Under the pieces are notes generated by a model. It ran no database searches. It was not told the DNA's origin and saw only the letters and a list, made by a program, of their open reading frames with translations. This document shows, piece by piece, positions 1 to 8,726 of a stretch of DNA of 64,000 nucleotides (the stretch's first letter is position 1; each line of letters begins with the position of its first letter). The stretch spans positions 561,001 to 625,000 of the forward strand of contig NZ_CP012700.1 of assembly GCF_001307295.1 (NCBI RefSeq), in the 5' to 3' direction. The stretch comes from Sphingopyxis macrogoltabida. Its GTDB lineage: Bacteria > Pseudomonadota > Alphaproteobacteria > Sphingomonadales > Sphingomonadaceae. Both the position numbers and the translations under genes were made by a program.

Positions 1-828
1 GAAGCCGACGATCGCGACGTCGCCGGGGACGGAAAGCTTGCGTGCCGACAGGGCATCGCACGCGCCGGCAGCGATAAAATCGCTTGCAGCAAAGACCGCG
101 TCGAACGTCGTTCCGGCATCGAGCGCGCTGCGGATCGCCTCGGCGCCGCCCTCGGCGGTGAACGGGCAGGAAAGCGCCCCGACGAGGCGCGCCTCGCTCG
201 AGGCCAGCGCTTCGCGAAACCCTTCGAGGCGGGCGGCGATTTCGGGATGCTGGACGTCGCCGAGGAACAGCAGGCGCGTTGCGCCGCGGCCGACCAGATG
301 CTCGGCGGCGAGCTTGCCGCCCATGCGATTGTCGCTGCCCACGACCTTGACGCTGACGCCGGGGACGGGCTCCCCCCAGACGACCATCGGCAGGTTCATG
401 GCGGAAACCTGCGTGACGCGGTGCGCGCCCTCGCCCTGGCCGAGCATGACCGCGCCGTCGGCCCCGACCGCGCTCGACGACAGGAAATGCTCGTTGGTGG
501 TCAGCAGGGTCGAATAGCCGGCCGGGGTCAGCGTTTCGAGCAGGCCGCCGATGATCGACAGGATCAGCGGGTCGGTGTGCGACTGGCGGCCGGGATCGAT
601 CTGGTCGATCACGACGGCAATCGTCCGCGTTTCGCGGGTGCGCAGGCTGCGGGCCGCGACATTCATCCGGTAACCGACCTGGCCTGCGACCTGGACGATG
701 CGTTCGCGGACTTCGGGGCGGACCAGATCGCTGCCGCGCAGGGCGCGCGACACGGTGATCTTCGAAACGCCGGCCAGCGTCGCGACCATTTCCATCGTCG
801 GGCGTTCGCTCTTGCCTGTCCTGCTCAT
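1..828 (-). CDS. LacI-family transcriptional regulator (C-terminus cut by window edge)
   Basis: The reading frame starts at an ATG on the minus strand (828) and runs off the left edge, so the C-terminus is missing. Residues 10-55 form a LacI helix-turn-helix (ATLAGVSKITVSRALRGSD) followed by a hinge helix (NVAARSLRTRET). A periplasmic-binding-protein-like sensor domain follows (TIAVVIDQIDP, then GSDNRMGGKLAAEHL). It lies 39 bp downstream of, and co-directional with, the alpha/beta hydrolase gene, so the two probably form one operon. A LacI-like palindrome upstream of the hydrolase suggests autoregulation. The effector is unknown; LacI proteins usually sense sugars, and GntR-subtype members sense sugar acids. 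Confidence 0.88.
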   Translation of the reverse strand, partial: MSRTGKSERPTMEMVATLAGVSKITVSRALRGSDLVRPEVRERIVQVAGQVGYRMNVAARSLRTRETRTIAVVIDQIDPGRQSHTDPLILSIIGGLLETLTPAGYSTLLTTNEHFLSSSAVGADGAVMLGQGEGAHRVTQVSAMNLPMVVWGEPVPGVSVKVVGSDNRMGGKLAAEHLVGRGATRLLFLGDVQHPEIAARLEGFREALASSEARLVGALSCPFTAEGGAEAIRSALDAGTTFDAVFAASDFIAAGACDALSARKLSVPGDVAIVGF

Positions 829-867
829 GGCTGCCCGTTCCCCGAAGCCGATCCCGATCGATGGCCG

Positions 868-1773
868 TTATTGATTTGCGAAGTAGCGGCGGACCAGCCC
901 TCCGATCAAGTCATTGGCTGCCGCCACTGCGGGAATTGTGATTGGCAGGAACTGGAAACCGTGCGGCAGGCCGGGCAGGCGGCGGGCCAGCGTCTCGACG
1001 CCGGCGCGAACGAGCGCCGCAGCATAATATTCGCCATCGTCGCGCAGCGGATCTTCGGATGCGGTCAGGACGATCGCGGGCGCAAGGCCGTCGAGGCGCT
1101 CGGCACGCAGCGGCGAGACGAACGGATCGGCGACCGAACCGCTGCCGAGATAAAATTCGCGGCACGCATCGAGATAGTTTTTCGACAGGCCCGGCGCCCC
1201 GACTTCGGCGAACGACGGCAAGGAAAAACTGAGGTCGGTGGCGGGATGGATCAGCAACTGGAACAGCGGCTGCGGCTTGTTTTCGGCGCGCAGGCGGAGG
1301 GTCGCGGCGGCGGTCAGATTGCCCCCTGCGCTTTCGCCGCCGAGCGCGATGCGCGCGGGATCGCAGCCGAGATCGCCGGCCGAGCGCCGCGCCCAGTCGA
1401 GCGCGGTCATCGCATCGTCGAGTCCGGCCGGGAATTTATGCTCGGGGGCGAGGCGATAATCGACACCGAGCACCGCGCAGCTGCTCGCTGCGGCAAGGTG
1501 CCGGGTCATCGCGTCGTGCGTGTCGAGGTCGCCGAACATCCAGCCGCCGCCGTGGAGGAAGACGAGCAGCGGCAGCGGCGTGTCGGACGCCGGGCGATAG
1601 AAGCGGACCGGCACCCCGTCGGCATCGAGATTTGCGACATGGTCGATGTCGGTTCCGGGCATCGCGGCCGCCATCATCGCCATATTGGCGCGCATCATCG
1701 GTATAAGCTCCGGGGTCAGCGGCGGCATTTCCTGCGGCTGTCCGGTGAAGGCGGCGATATCGGGATCGAGCAT
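868..1773 (-). CDS. Alpha/beta hydrolase, HSL-type esterase/lipase
   Basis: This is a 301-residue cytoplasmic hydrolase of the hormone-sensitive-lipase (family IV esterase) type. It has the oxyanion HGGGW motif (about residues 74-78), the nucleophile elbow GESAGG (Ser148) and a C-terminal GLPHGF carrying the catalytic His. The chosen ATG (1773) follows AGAGG at a good distance; a second ATG lies two codons upstream (1779). Known family members hydrolyse short-chain acyl esters; the substrate here is unknown. It is the first gene of a probable two-gene operon with the LacI regulator. Confidence 0.85.
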   Translation of the reverse strand: MLDPDIAAFTGQPQEMPPLTPELIPMMRANMAMMAAAMPGTDIDHVANLDADGVPVRFYRPASDTPLPLLVFLHGGGWMFGDLDTHDAMTRHLAAASSCAVLGVDYRLAPEHKFPAGLDDAMTALDWARRSAGDLGCDPARIALGGESAGGNLTAAATLRLRAENKPQPLFQLLIHPATDLSFSLPSFAEVGAPGLSKNYLDACREFYLGSGSVADPFVSPLRAERLDGLAPAIVLTASEDPLRDDGEYYAAALVRAGVETLARRLPGLPHGFQFLPITIPAVAAANDLIGGLVRRYFANQ

Positions 1774-1803
1774 GGGCATCCTCTGATGATTGAATCGTCT
1801 TGA

Positions 1804-1817
1804 TGACATCGATATCA
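1804..1817. promoter_or_regulatory. Candidate LacI-type operator
   Basis: TGACATCGATATCA is a 14-bp near-perfect palindrome (one mismatched pair) with the central CG typical of LacI-family operators. It lies about 30 bp upstream of the hydrolase start, where it could repress the hydrolase-regulator operon. The assignment is inferred from sequence and position only. Confidence 0.5.
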
Positions 1818-1869
1818 ATAGGCAGCGCGCTTGTCCAACCGGCGTTTGGTGACGCACGGCCCAGACAAG

Positions 1870-1897
1870 AATGCGCCGGCACGATGGCCGGCGCATT
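1870..1897 (-). terminator. Hairpin after the PRC-barrel gene
   Basis: A perfect 11-bp stem (AATGCGCCGGC / GCCGGCGCATT) with a 6-base loop lies 25 bp past the stop of the gene ending at 1923 and before the hydrolase promoter. The T-tract is weak (TTCTTGTCT on the minus strand), so terminator efficiency is uncertain. Confidence 0.5.
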
Positions 1898-1922
1898 CCC
1901 CCTTTCGGGACTTCATGAACGA

Positions 1923-2816
1923 TCAGCGTTCGGCGTTGCGGTCGCTGCGCTTGCCGCGCTCTGCCTGTGGCGCAGCGCCTTCCTGCTGCTCGGCGGTGTC
2001 CTTGAGCTGGCCCTTGGTCATGCCCGTGACGAGCACGTCGCCCGACCCGGCGAAGCTGGCGGCGGGGAGCGTCGCGACGCGGTTGCCGACCTCGACCGTC
2101 ACCGCCTGCACGACGCCGCTGCCGGTCTGGCGCAGTTCCTGCACATAGCCGATGACCTTGCCGCGCGTGTCGGTGACCGCCATGCCGGGTTCGACCGCGA
2201 ACATGCCCGAACCGCCCGTGGCGCCGCTGCCCGCTGCGGCGAGCTGTCCCAAACTGCCCTGGAAGCTGCCTGCGGCCGATCCGGCACCGTTCGCCTGACC
2301 CGATACGCCCGAAAGCGCGCCGCCGGCTCGGTCGCGGACGCCGCCGACTGCGCCTTGCGCGGTGCCGGTCACCGTCGAAGCGGTTCCCCGCGCCGTGTCG
2401 GCTGTGCCGCTTACGGTCTGGCCGACATAATCGGTGCCGACGGCCTGCGCGTCGAGGTTGCCGCCGCCCGATGCCCGGCCCGAGCCGCTGGCGTTACCGC
2501 CGATGCTGTTGCCGAGCAGATCGCCGCCGCCGTTTGCCGACCCTTTGCCGCTGGCGTCGGCGCTGCCCTTGCCGCGGACGCGGCCCGAGCGGCGATCGAT
2601 ATTCGCCTCGCCGCGCCCCGAGCCGGCGAGTTCGCCCGCACTGCCGAGCGTCCCGCCGATCGGGCCGGTGGGATTGCCGAGCGTTCCGCCCAGCGTCCCG
2701 CCCAGATTTCCACCCAGCCCCCCGCTGCCGCCGAGGATCTGCGCCGATGCCGGCGCCGAGAAAGCCATTGCCGACGCGGCGAGCGCGAGGGTCGAGTTGA
2801 AGAGATATTTTTCCAT
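1923..2816 (-). CDS. Secreted glycine-rich protein with C-terminal PRC-barrel-like domain
   Basis: The 297-residue protein has a clear Sec signal peptide (MEKYLFNSTLALAASAMAFS, cleaved after APASA). A long low-complexity region of Gly/Ser/Ala/Thr repeats (GGLGGNLGGTLGGTLG; later GTADTARGTASTVTG) follows. About 80 C-terminal residues resemble a PRC-barrel domain (GMAVTDTRGKVIGYVQEL). A longer frame back to 2870 exists, but its extra codons overlap the ECF-type promoter at 2863-2888, so the start at 2816 is preferred. The promoter motif places it in the regulon of the adjacent sigma factor. Its function is unknown; a structural or surface-associated envelope role is plausible. Confidence 0.75.
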   Translation of the reverse strand: MEKYLFNSTLALAASAMAFSAPASAQILGGSGGLGGNLGGTLGGTLGNPTGPIGGTLGSAGELAGSGRGEANIDRRSGRVRGKGSADASGKGSANGGGDLLGNSIGGNASGSGRASGGGNLDAQAVGTDYVGQTVSGTADTARGTASTVTGTAQGAVGGVRDRAGGALSGVSGQANGAGSAAGSFQGSLGQLAAAGSGATGGSGMFAVEPGMAVTDTRGKVIGYVQELRQTGSGVVQAVTVEVGNRVATLPAASFAGSGDVLVTGMTKGQLKDTAEQQEGAAPQAERGKRSDRNAER

Positions 2817-2862
2817 TGTCCTGTTCCTGCTTGTGGCCCGGAGGGGGTGGGCCTGGGGAGAG

Positions 2863-2888
2863 AACGACAACGGCTGCGATTTTCTTCC
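2863..2888 (-). promoter_or_regulatory. ECF-sigma-type promoter of the PRC-barrel gene
   Basis: On the minus strand the sequence reads GGAAGAAA, then 12 bases, then GTCGTT. This has the same boxes and spacing as the palindromic promoter at 4221-4252 in front of the sigma factor and the protease. The -10-like box ends 46 bases before the start codon. The match implies control by the ECF factor at 4278. Confidence 0.65.
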
Positions 2889-2896
2889 GAAAAAGT

Positions 2897-4165
2897 TCAG
2901 TGGCCGCCGCAGGTGCCGCAGATCAGGCCGTGACCATAGATTTTGTCGCGGCCCTGCTTGCCGAGATCCTGCGCTTCCATGACGAGCGCGGTGACGGCGG
3001 GGCCGATGCGATCGATGGCCGGCACCGGATAGCGGAGCGCCAGCCGGCCGGCGACGAGCGGGGCGGCGAAGGAGGTGCCGCGCAGCCGGTTGCTGCTGCC
3101 CGCGCCGGTCGCGGCAAGGACCGCGTCGCCGGGCGCCGCGAAATCGACGTGCAGCGCGCGGCCCGCCTCGGGAAGCGCGCGGCCTTTCGCATCGACGCCG
3201 GTGACCGCGAAGACGCCGCGATAGGCGGCGGGATAGGCGGGCGGCGCGGCGGGACCGTCGTTGCCGACCGCCGCGACGATCAGCATGCCGCGCTGCTGCG
3301 CGCGCGCTATCGCCGCGGCGAGCAGCTTGTTGTCGGGGCCGACGAGGCTGATCGTCGTCACCGCGACGCCGTTCTGCGCGAGCCAGCCGAGCGCGCGCGC
3401 GATGGCACTGGCGTTACCGCCTGCAGGATCGGTGCCGTAGACGTCGGCGGCGAGCAGGTGCCGGCCCGGTGCCGCGCCGCGAACCGCCCCGTTGCCGATA
3501 AGCAGCGAAGCGACGGCGGTGCCGTGGCGGCTTGCCGCAGGAGCGCCCTTGGCAAAGCCGCGCTGTTCGACGCGCCCGGCGACCGAGGGATGTGCGGCAA
3601 CGCCGCCGTCGATCAGGCCGAGCGCGGCGCCTCCGCTTCCCTGCGCGGTCGCCAGCGCCGCACCGGGCAGCGCGCCGCCGGGCCCGCTGGCGAAATAGAT
3701 ATTGTCGACATCGACCTCCGCTTCCGGCAACAGCTTTGCGAGCTGTTTGCGCGCCCGCGCGAGGCTGCGGTCGCCCGGAACCCGGAAGCGGGCGATGTCG
3801 AGATCGAGACCGTCGATCCGCTCGCGATCGATCAGCGCGAAGCCCTGTTTCGCTGCAGCACCGATCATCGCTTCGTCGACGCCGCTGGCGATCAGGGTGC
3901 CGCGCACCGCGGGCTCGCCGCGCTCGTCGAGCTCGATGCGGTCGCGATTGCCCCTGAGCAGGCTGTCGATGCGGTCGCGACGGAGCTGCGCCAGCGTTCC
4001 GCCGAGGCCGGCCAGCCGCTCGGCCGGAAGGTCGGCGAGCGGCGGCAGCGTGGGGAGGTCGCCGGGCAACCGGGCCGACGGCAGCGCGAGCTGCGCGTGC
4101 AGGCTTCCCGTCGTCCCGGCAAGGAGCAGGGCGGTCATCGCCAAAATTGTCGCGGTCCGTTGCAT
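2897..4165 (-). CDS. Secreted subtilisin-like (S8) serine protease
   Basis: The 422-residue precursor has a signal peptide (cleaved near LHA-Q24), an N-terminal prodomain-like region and an S8 catalytic domain. The triad is visible as Asp186 (LGLIDGGV), His214 (SRHGTAVASLL) and Ser365 (GTSFAAPLVAG), with oxyanion Asn302 (AVGNDG). The C-terminus carries an unusual short Cys/His tail (CGTCGGH). It is transcribed divergently from an ECF sigma factor across a shared palindromic promoter, so protease output is probably sigma-controlled. The target is unknown. Confidence 0.9.
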   Translation of the reverse strand: MQRTATILAMTALLLAGTTGSLHAQLALPSARLPGDLPTLPPLADLPAERLAGLGGTLAQLRRDRIDSLLRGNRDRIELDERGEPAVRGTLIASGVDEAMIGAAAKQGFALIDRERIDGLDLDIARFRVPGDRSLARARKQLAKLLPEAEVDVDNIYFASGPGGALPGAALATAQGSGGAALGLIDGGVAAHPSVAGRVEQRGFAKGAPAASRHGTAVASLLIGNGAVRGAAPGRHLLAADVYGTDPAGGNASAIARALGWLAQNGVAVTTISLVGPDNKLLAAAIARAQQRGMLIVAAVGNDGPAAPPAYPAAYRGVFAVTGVDAKGRALPEAGRALHVDFAAPGDAVLAATGAGSSNRLRGTSFAAPLVAGRLALRYPVPAIDRIGPAVTALVMEAQDLGKQGRDKIYGHGLICGTCGGH

Positions 4166-4220
4166 GATCGTCCTCGAACGCCCGGCTTCGCTGGCCGATG
4201 CAAAAAATTTAGCACGCTGC

Positions 4221-4252
4221 GGAAGAAACGATAGAAGCCTGTCGTTTCTTCC
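4221..4252. promoter_or_regulatory. Symmetrical divergent ECF promoter
   Basis: GGAAGAAACGA-N10-TCGTTTCTTCC is a perfect 11-bp inverted repeat. Read on the plus strand it gives GGAAGAAA-N12-GTCGTT towards the sigma gene (start 4278). Read on the minus strand it gives GGAAGAAA-N12-ATCGTT towards the protease (start 4165). GGAA and CGTT boxes 18 bases apart fit ECF promoter architecture. The two promoters overlap on the same DNA, so RNA polymerase can occupy only one at a time. Confidence 0.65.
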
Positions 4253-4277
4253 TGTGACCGTGAAGAAAAAGGCGACG

Positions 4278-4766
4278 ATGCGCTTTGAAGAGCAATTGAT
4301 CGAGCTGCTGCCCCGGCTGCGCCGTTTCGCGCGGGGGTTGGTGCGCGAGGCGAGCGACGCCGACGACCTGTGTCAGGGTGCGATCGAGCGCGCGTTGAAA
4401 TCACAGGGCCAATGGCAGCAAGGGACGAGACTGGACAGCTGGATGTACCGGATCATTCGCAATCTCTGGATCGACGAGCGGCGCGCCGCCGGGCGGCGCG
4501 GCGTCCATACCCCGATCGACGATGCGGTGACGCAGGTCGCCGGCGACGGCGCCGCCGAGGTCGAAGTGGGCGCGCTGCGCGGCGATGTTGACGGTGCGAT
4601 GGCGCGCCTGCCCGACGAGCAGCGCGAGGTCGTGATGCTCGTCCTCGTCGAAGGCTATGCCTATCGCGAGGCCGCCGAGATATTGGAGGTGCCGGTGGGC
4701 ACTGTCACCTCGCGCCTCGCGCGCGGGCGTGAAACGCTGATGCATCTGCTGGGAGAAGCGGCATGA
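4278..4766 (+). CDS. ECF-family RNA polymerase sigma factor
   Basis: The 162-residue protein has sigma region 2 (RRFARGLVREASDADDLCQGAIERAL; RLDSWMYRIIRNLWID) and region 4 (LPDEQREVVMLVLVEGYAYREAAEIL, then VPVGTVTSRLARGRETL). ATG 4278 is used; an in-frame GTG at 4260 is an alternative. The stop overlaps the next start (ATGA), so the sigma and anti-sigma genes are translationally coupled. The proposed regulon is itself, the S8 protease and the PRC-barrel protein, through the motif GGAAGAAA-N12-RTCGTT. Confidence 0.92.
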   Translation: MRFEEQLIELLPRLRRFARGLVREASDADDLCQGAIERALKSQGQWQQGTRLDSWMYRIIRNLWIDERRAAGRRGVHTPIDDAVTQVAGDGAAEVEVGALRGDVDGAMARLPDEQREVVMLVLVEGYAYREAAEILEVPVGTVTSRLARGRETLMHLLGEAA

Positions 4767-5473
4767 GCTTCGACCCCGAAACCATTGCCGCCTTCGTCGA
4801 TGGCGAACTCGATGATCTCACTGCGCATCGCATCGCGCGCGAAGCGGCAGCGGATGCCGCGCTGGTGGCCAAGATCGCCCGCTATCGCGCGCTTCGTTCG
4901 ACGCTGACGGCGCATTATGCGCCGGTGGTCGAGGAAGCGGTGCCCGACAGGTTGCGCGCGTTGCTGGAAGGGAACGCCAAGGTCGACACGAGCCTTGCCG
5001 AGCGCCGCGAAAACAAACGCCCGCGCTTTGCGGCGATCCACTGGGGCGCGGTCGCTGCCGCGCTTGTTCTTGGGCTGACGCTCGGCGTCAAGCCGTGGAT
5101 GCCGGCGGCCAACGTGACCAGCGCCAACGGGACGCTCGTTGCGGCGGGCGGGCTGGCCAAGGCGCTCGATACCCAGCTTGCCTCGAACCAGCCGGACAAT
5201 GCGGCGGTGCGGATCGGCCTCAGCTTCCGCGACCGGAGCGGCCGTATCTGCCGCAGCTTCGCAGGAGCCGACCTTGCCGGCATCGGCTGCCGCGACGGGG
5301 GACGCTGGATGCTTGAACGCACGCTGGCCGGGCAGCAGAGCCATGCTTACCGGCAGGCCTCTTCGGGTGTGCTCGCCGCCGACGCGGCAACGATGATGGC
5401 GGGCGAACCTTTCGATGCCGCTGCCGAGCGCGCGGCGCAGGCGTCGGGATGGGCGGCGGCGCCTCAGCCGTAG
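4763..5473 (+). CDS. Membrane anti-sigma factor
   Basis: The 236-residue protein begins with an anti-sigma N-terminus ([26 protein letters not shown]). It has one transmembrane segment (about residues 93-110, [16 protein letters not shown]) and a periplasmic C-terminal domain with two Cys ([17 protein letters not shown]). No HxxxCxxC zinc motif is seen. It overlaps the sigma gene by 4 bp and converges with the acyl-CoA synthetase gene, overlapping 10 bp tail to tail. It presumably sequesters the sigma factor; the signal is unknown. Confidence 0.82.
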   Translation: MSFDPETIAAFVDGELDDLTAHRIAREAAADAALVAKIARYRALRSTLTAHYAPVVEEAVPDRLRALLEGNAKVDTSLAERRENKRPRFAAIHWGAVAAALVLGLTLGVKPWMPAANVTSANGTLVAAGGLAKALDTQLASNQPDNAAVRIGLSFRDRSGRICRSFAGADLAGIGCRDGGRWMLERTLAGQQSHAYRQASSGVLAADAATMMAGEPFDAAAERAAQASGWAAAPQP

Positions 5474-7137
5474 CGGACGCCCTCCTCCCGCTCCTTCAAC
5501 AGCTTGAGCGTCTGCTCGCGCATCGCGAATTTCTGGACCTTGCCGGTCACCGTCATCGGGAAGCCGTCGACGAAGAGGATGTGGCGCGGGATCTTGAAAT
5601 GGGCGATGCGGCCGCGGCAATGCGCGCGGACATCGTCTTCGGTGAGGGGCGCTCCGGCGCGCGCGACGATCCAGACACACATTTCCTCGCCATATTTTTC
5701 GTCGGGGATGCCGACGCCCTGAACGTCGACAATGTCGGGATGAGTGAGCAGATATTCCTCGATCTCGCGCGGATAGATATTCTCGCCGCCGCGGATCACC
5801 ATGTCCTTGATGCGCCCGACGATCCGGCAATAGCCATCCTCGTCGATCGTCGCGAGATCGCCGGTGTGCATCCAGCCGTCGGCATCGAGCGCTTCGGCGG
5901 TGCGTTCGGCATCGTCCCAATAGCCGAGCATCACCGAATAGCCGCGCGTGCACAGTTCGCCGGTCTCCCCCCGCGCGACGATATTGCCGCCGAGGTCGAT
6001 GAGCTTGACCTCGAGGTGCGGCTGGACGCGACCGACGGTCGAAACGCGCAGGTCGAGCGGGTCGTCGGTATCGCTCTGGAAGCTCACCGGGCTCGTTTCG
6101 GTCATTCCATAGGCAATGGTGACCTGATCCATATGCATCCGGTCGATCACCTCACGCATCACCGCCATCGGGCAGGGCGATCCCGCCATGATCCCGGTGC
6201 GCAGCGACGACAGGTCGAAGCGGTCGAAGTCGGGGTGCTGGAGCGCGGCGATAAACATGGTCGGCACGCCGTAGAGCGCGGTGCAGCGTTCGGCTTCGAC
6301 GGTTTCGAGCACCGCGCCCGGGTCGAAGGCTTCGGCCGGATAGACCATCGTCGCGCCGTGGACCGCGCAGGCGAGATTGCCCATCACCATGCCGAAACAA
6401 TGATAGAGCGGGACGGGGATGCACAGCCTGTCCCGAGAGGTCAGGCCGATCCGCGCGCCGACGAAGGCGCCGTTGTTGAGGATGTTCCGGTGCGACAGCG
6501 TCGCGCCTTTGGGAAAGCCGGTCGTCCCGCTGGTGAACTGGATGTTCACCGGCATCGCCGGGTCGAGCCGGATATCCGCCAGCGCGGAGATGTCGTTGCC
6601 GGCAAGGGCCGCGAACGGCAGGCAGCCCGCATGTTCAGTCTCGCCGAGCACGAAGACGAGGCGGAGATCGGGCAGGCGCGCCGCGTGCAGCATGCCGGGC
6701 GGGGCGGTCGCCAGCTCGGGCGCCAGTTCGCCCAGCATCGCGACATAATCGCTGCTCTTGTGCGACGGCGCGAGGATGAGTGCCGCGCAGCCCACCTTGT
6801 TCAGCGCATAATCGAGTTCGGCGACCCTGTACGCCGGGTTGATGTTGACGAGGATCAGTCCGGCCTTTGCGGTCGCGAACTGGACGACCACCCATTCGGC
6901 GCAATTGGGCGCCCAGATGCCGACGCGGTCGCCGGGTTTCAACCCGCGTTCGAGCAGGCCGGCCGCGACCGCATCGACCCGTTCGCGAAGCGCGCGCCAC
7001 GTCCAGCGCACATTCTGGTGCCGGACGACCAGCGCTTCGCCATCGGCATAACGCTCCGCCGTCCGATCGAACAGCGCGCCGATCGTCATCTCGATCAGCG
7101 CTTCGCTATGATCGCCGCGTACGAAACTATCGGTCAT
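5464..7137 (-). CDS. AMP-dependent acyl-CoA synthetase (fatty-acid/aryl-acid CoA ligase type)
   Basis: This 557-residue ANL-superfamily enzyme activates a carboxylate with ATP to an acyl-adenylate and then to acyl-CoA. The A3 motif is [16 protein letters not shown], with [30 protein letters not shown] and the catalytic Lys near the end (MTVTGKVQK). It is the last gene of the amine dehydrogenase operon, overlapping the preceding ligase gene by ATGA. Context suggests it activates the acid derived from an amine via its aldehyde. The chain length or aromatic preference cannot be read from the sequence. Confidence 0.88.
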   Translation of the reverse strand: MTDSFVRGDHSEALIEMTIGALFDRTAERYADGEALVVRHQNVRWTWRALRERVDAVAAGLLERGLKPGDRVGIWAPNCAEWVVVQFATAKAGLILVNINPAYRVAELDYALNKVGCAALILAPSHKSSDYVAMLGELAPELATAPPGMLHAARLPDLRLVFVLGETEHAGCLPFAALAGNDISALADIRLDPAMPVNIQFTSGTTGFPKGATLSHRNILNNGAFVGARIGLTSRDRLCIPVPLYHCFGMVMGNLACAVHGATMVYPAEAFDPGAVLETVEAERCTALYGVPTMFIAALQHPDFDRFDLSSLRTGIMAGSPCPMAVMREVIDRMHMDQVTIAYGMTETSPVSFQSDTDDPLDLRVSTVGRVQPHLEVKLIDLGGNIVARGETGELCTRGYSVMLGYWDDAERTAEALDADGWMHTGDLATIDEDGYCRIVGRIKDMVIRGGENIYPREIEEYLLTHPDIVDVQGVGIPDEKYGEEMCVWIVARAGAPLTEDDVRAHCRGRIAHFKIPRHILFVDGFPMTVTGKVQKFAMREQTLKLLKEREEGVRYG

Positions 7138-8726
7138 GCATCCGCTTTCTCAAATTCGGCGTCGCGCAATTCCTTGCGCCGGATCTTGCCGCTGACCGTC
7201 TTGGGCAGGCTTTCGACGAATTCGATGCGGCGGGGGTATTTATAGGGCGCTGTCGCCGCTTTGACATGGTCTTGCAGCGCTTTTGCCAGATCGTCCGAAG
7301 GGCGATGGCCGCGGGCGAGGACGACGAACGCCTTCACCACCTCGCCGCGCGTCGGATCGGGGCTGGCGACGACGGCGCTTTCGGCGACCGCCTCATGCTC
7401 GAACAGCACGCTTTCGACCTCGAACGGTCCGATCCGGTAACCCGAAGAGAGAATGACGTCGTCGGCGCGGCCGACGAACCAGAAATAGCCGTCGGCATCG
7501 ACCGTCGCGCGGTCGCCGGTCAGGTACCAGCCACCGCGGAACACGTTTGCCGTGCGGTCGGGATCGCCGCGGTAACCGAGAAAGAGGCCGGGCGGGCGCC
7601 CCTCGCCGACACGCAGCGCGATATCGCCTTCCTCGTCCGGCGGCAGGATGGCGCCGTCGTGACCGATGACCGCCAGGTCGATGCCGGGAGTCGGACGCCC
7701 CATCGCGCCCTGCCGCGCGGCGCCGGGACGGTTGCAGCAGAGCAGCACCGTTTCGGTCTGGCCGTAACCGTCGTGGATATCGAGCCCGGTCGCCTGTTTC
7801 CAGAGGTCGATCACCTCGGGATTGAGCGGTTCGCCGGCGCTGACGCAGTGGCGGAGGTGCGCAAAGCTGCGTCCCGCCAGATCGCCGCGCACGAACATCC
7901 GGTAAGCGGTTGGCGGCGCGCAGAGAGTCGTCACCGGGTGGCGTTCGAGCAGGTCCATCGCCGCCGCCGGATCGAACCCGGGCGCATGGTTGACGAAGAT
8001 CGCGGCGCCCATCAGCCATGGCGCGAACAGGCTACTCCACGCCGCCTTCGCCCAGCCGGTATCGGACATGTTCCAGTGGAGGTGTCCGGGCCCGAGGTCG
8101 AGCCAGAAGCGACCGGTGATCTCGTGCGCGAGCGGATAGCCGGCGCCGTGGATCGTCATTTTCGGCTGGCCGGTCGTCCCGCTGGTGAAATAGCAAAGCG
8201 CCGGATCGTCGAAGGCAGTGTCGGCGATCTCGGCGAGCGGGGTGGCGGCGGCTTTGGCCGCGCCATAGTCGATCCAACCCTGACGGGGGCCGCCGATGTG
8301 GATCAGCGGGATTGCCGCATCGACCGGCGTTTCGTCCACCCGCGGCGCAACGTCGACCCCGGCGACGATACAGCGTGCCTCGGCTGCCGCGCAGCGATAG
8401 GCAATATCCTTGGGCGTCAACTGTACCGTGCCAGGCGAGGCAATCGCGCCCAGCCGCAGGCATGCGAGCATCAACTCCCACCATTCGATCTCGCGCGACA
8501 TCAGAATGAGTACGGTGTCGCCGCGCCGGACCCCGGCGGCGTGCAGAACGGCGGCGGCACGCGCGGCATGGTCCGACAGTTCGGCGAAGCTGCGGTCGAC
8601 GACGGCGCCGCCGCCGTCGGTCCACAGCATCGCGCGGTCGTCCGGCCGCTCCTTCGCCAGCCGATCGATCGCGTCGCGCGCGAAATTATAGTGCGTCGGC
8701 GGATTCCAGTCGAAGACTTCGCTCAT
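7134..8726 (-). CDS. Acyl-CoA synthetase, medium-chain (ACSM)-like
   Basis: The 530-residue protein is a second ANL ligase, diverged from its neighbour. Its A3 motif is [15 protein letters not shown], followed by [44 protein letters not shown] and [13 protein letters not shown]. The last motif contains the A10 lysine. The start at 8726 gives ATGA overlaps with both neighbours, indicating tight translational coupling. ACSM relatives activate medium-chain and aromatic acids such as benzoate or phenylacetate. That fits a role downstream of an aromatic amine dehydrogenase, but the substrate is inferred. Confidence 0.86.
   Translation of the reverse strand: MSEVFDWNPPTHYNFARDAIDRLAKERPDDRAMLWTDGGGAVVDRSFAELSDHAARAAAVLHAAGVRRGDTVLILMSREIEWWELMLACLRLGAIASPGTVQLTPKDIAYRCAAAEARCIVAGVDVAPRVDETPVDAAIPLIHIGGPRQGWIDYGAAKAAATPLAEIADTAFDDPALCYFTSGTTGQPKMTIHGAGYPLAHEITGRFWLDLGPGHLHWNMSDTGWAKAAWSSLFAPWLMGAAIFVNHAPGFDPAAAMDLLERHPVTTLCAPPTAYRMFVRGDLAGRSFAHLRHCVSAGEPLNPEVIDLWKQATGLDIHDGYGQTETVLLCCNRPGAARQGAMGRPTPGIDLAVIGHDGAILPPDEEGDIALRVGEGRPPGLFLGYRGDPDRTANVFRGGWYLTGDRATVDADGYFWFVGRADDVILSSGYRIGPFEVESVLFEHEAVAESAVVASPDPTRGEVVKAFVVLARGHRPSDDLAKALQDHVKAATAPYKYPRRIEFVESLPKTVSGKIRRKELRDAEFEKADA

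Noticed and set aside
247..1803. 518-codon plus-strand frame across LacI and the hydrolase
   Set aside because: Both minus-strand genes have clear family motifs; the plus-strand frame has none.
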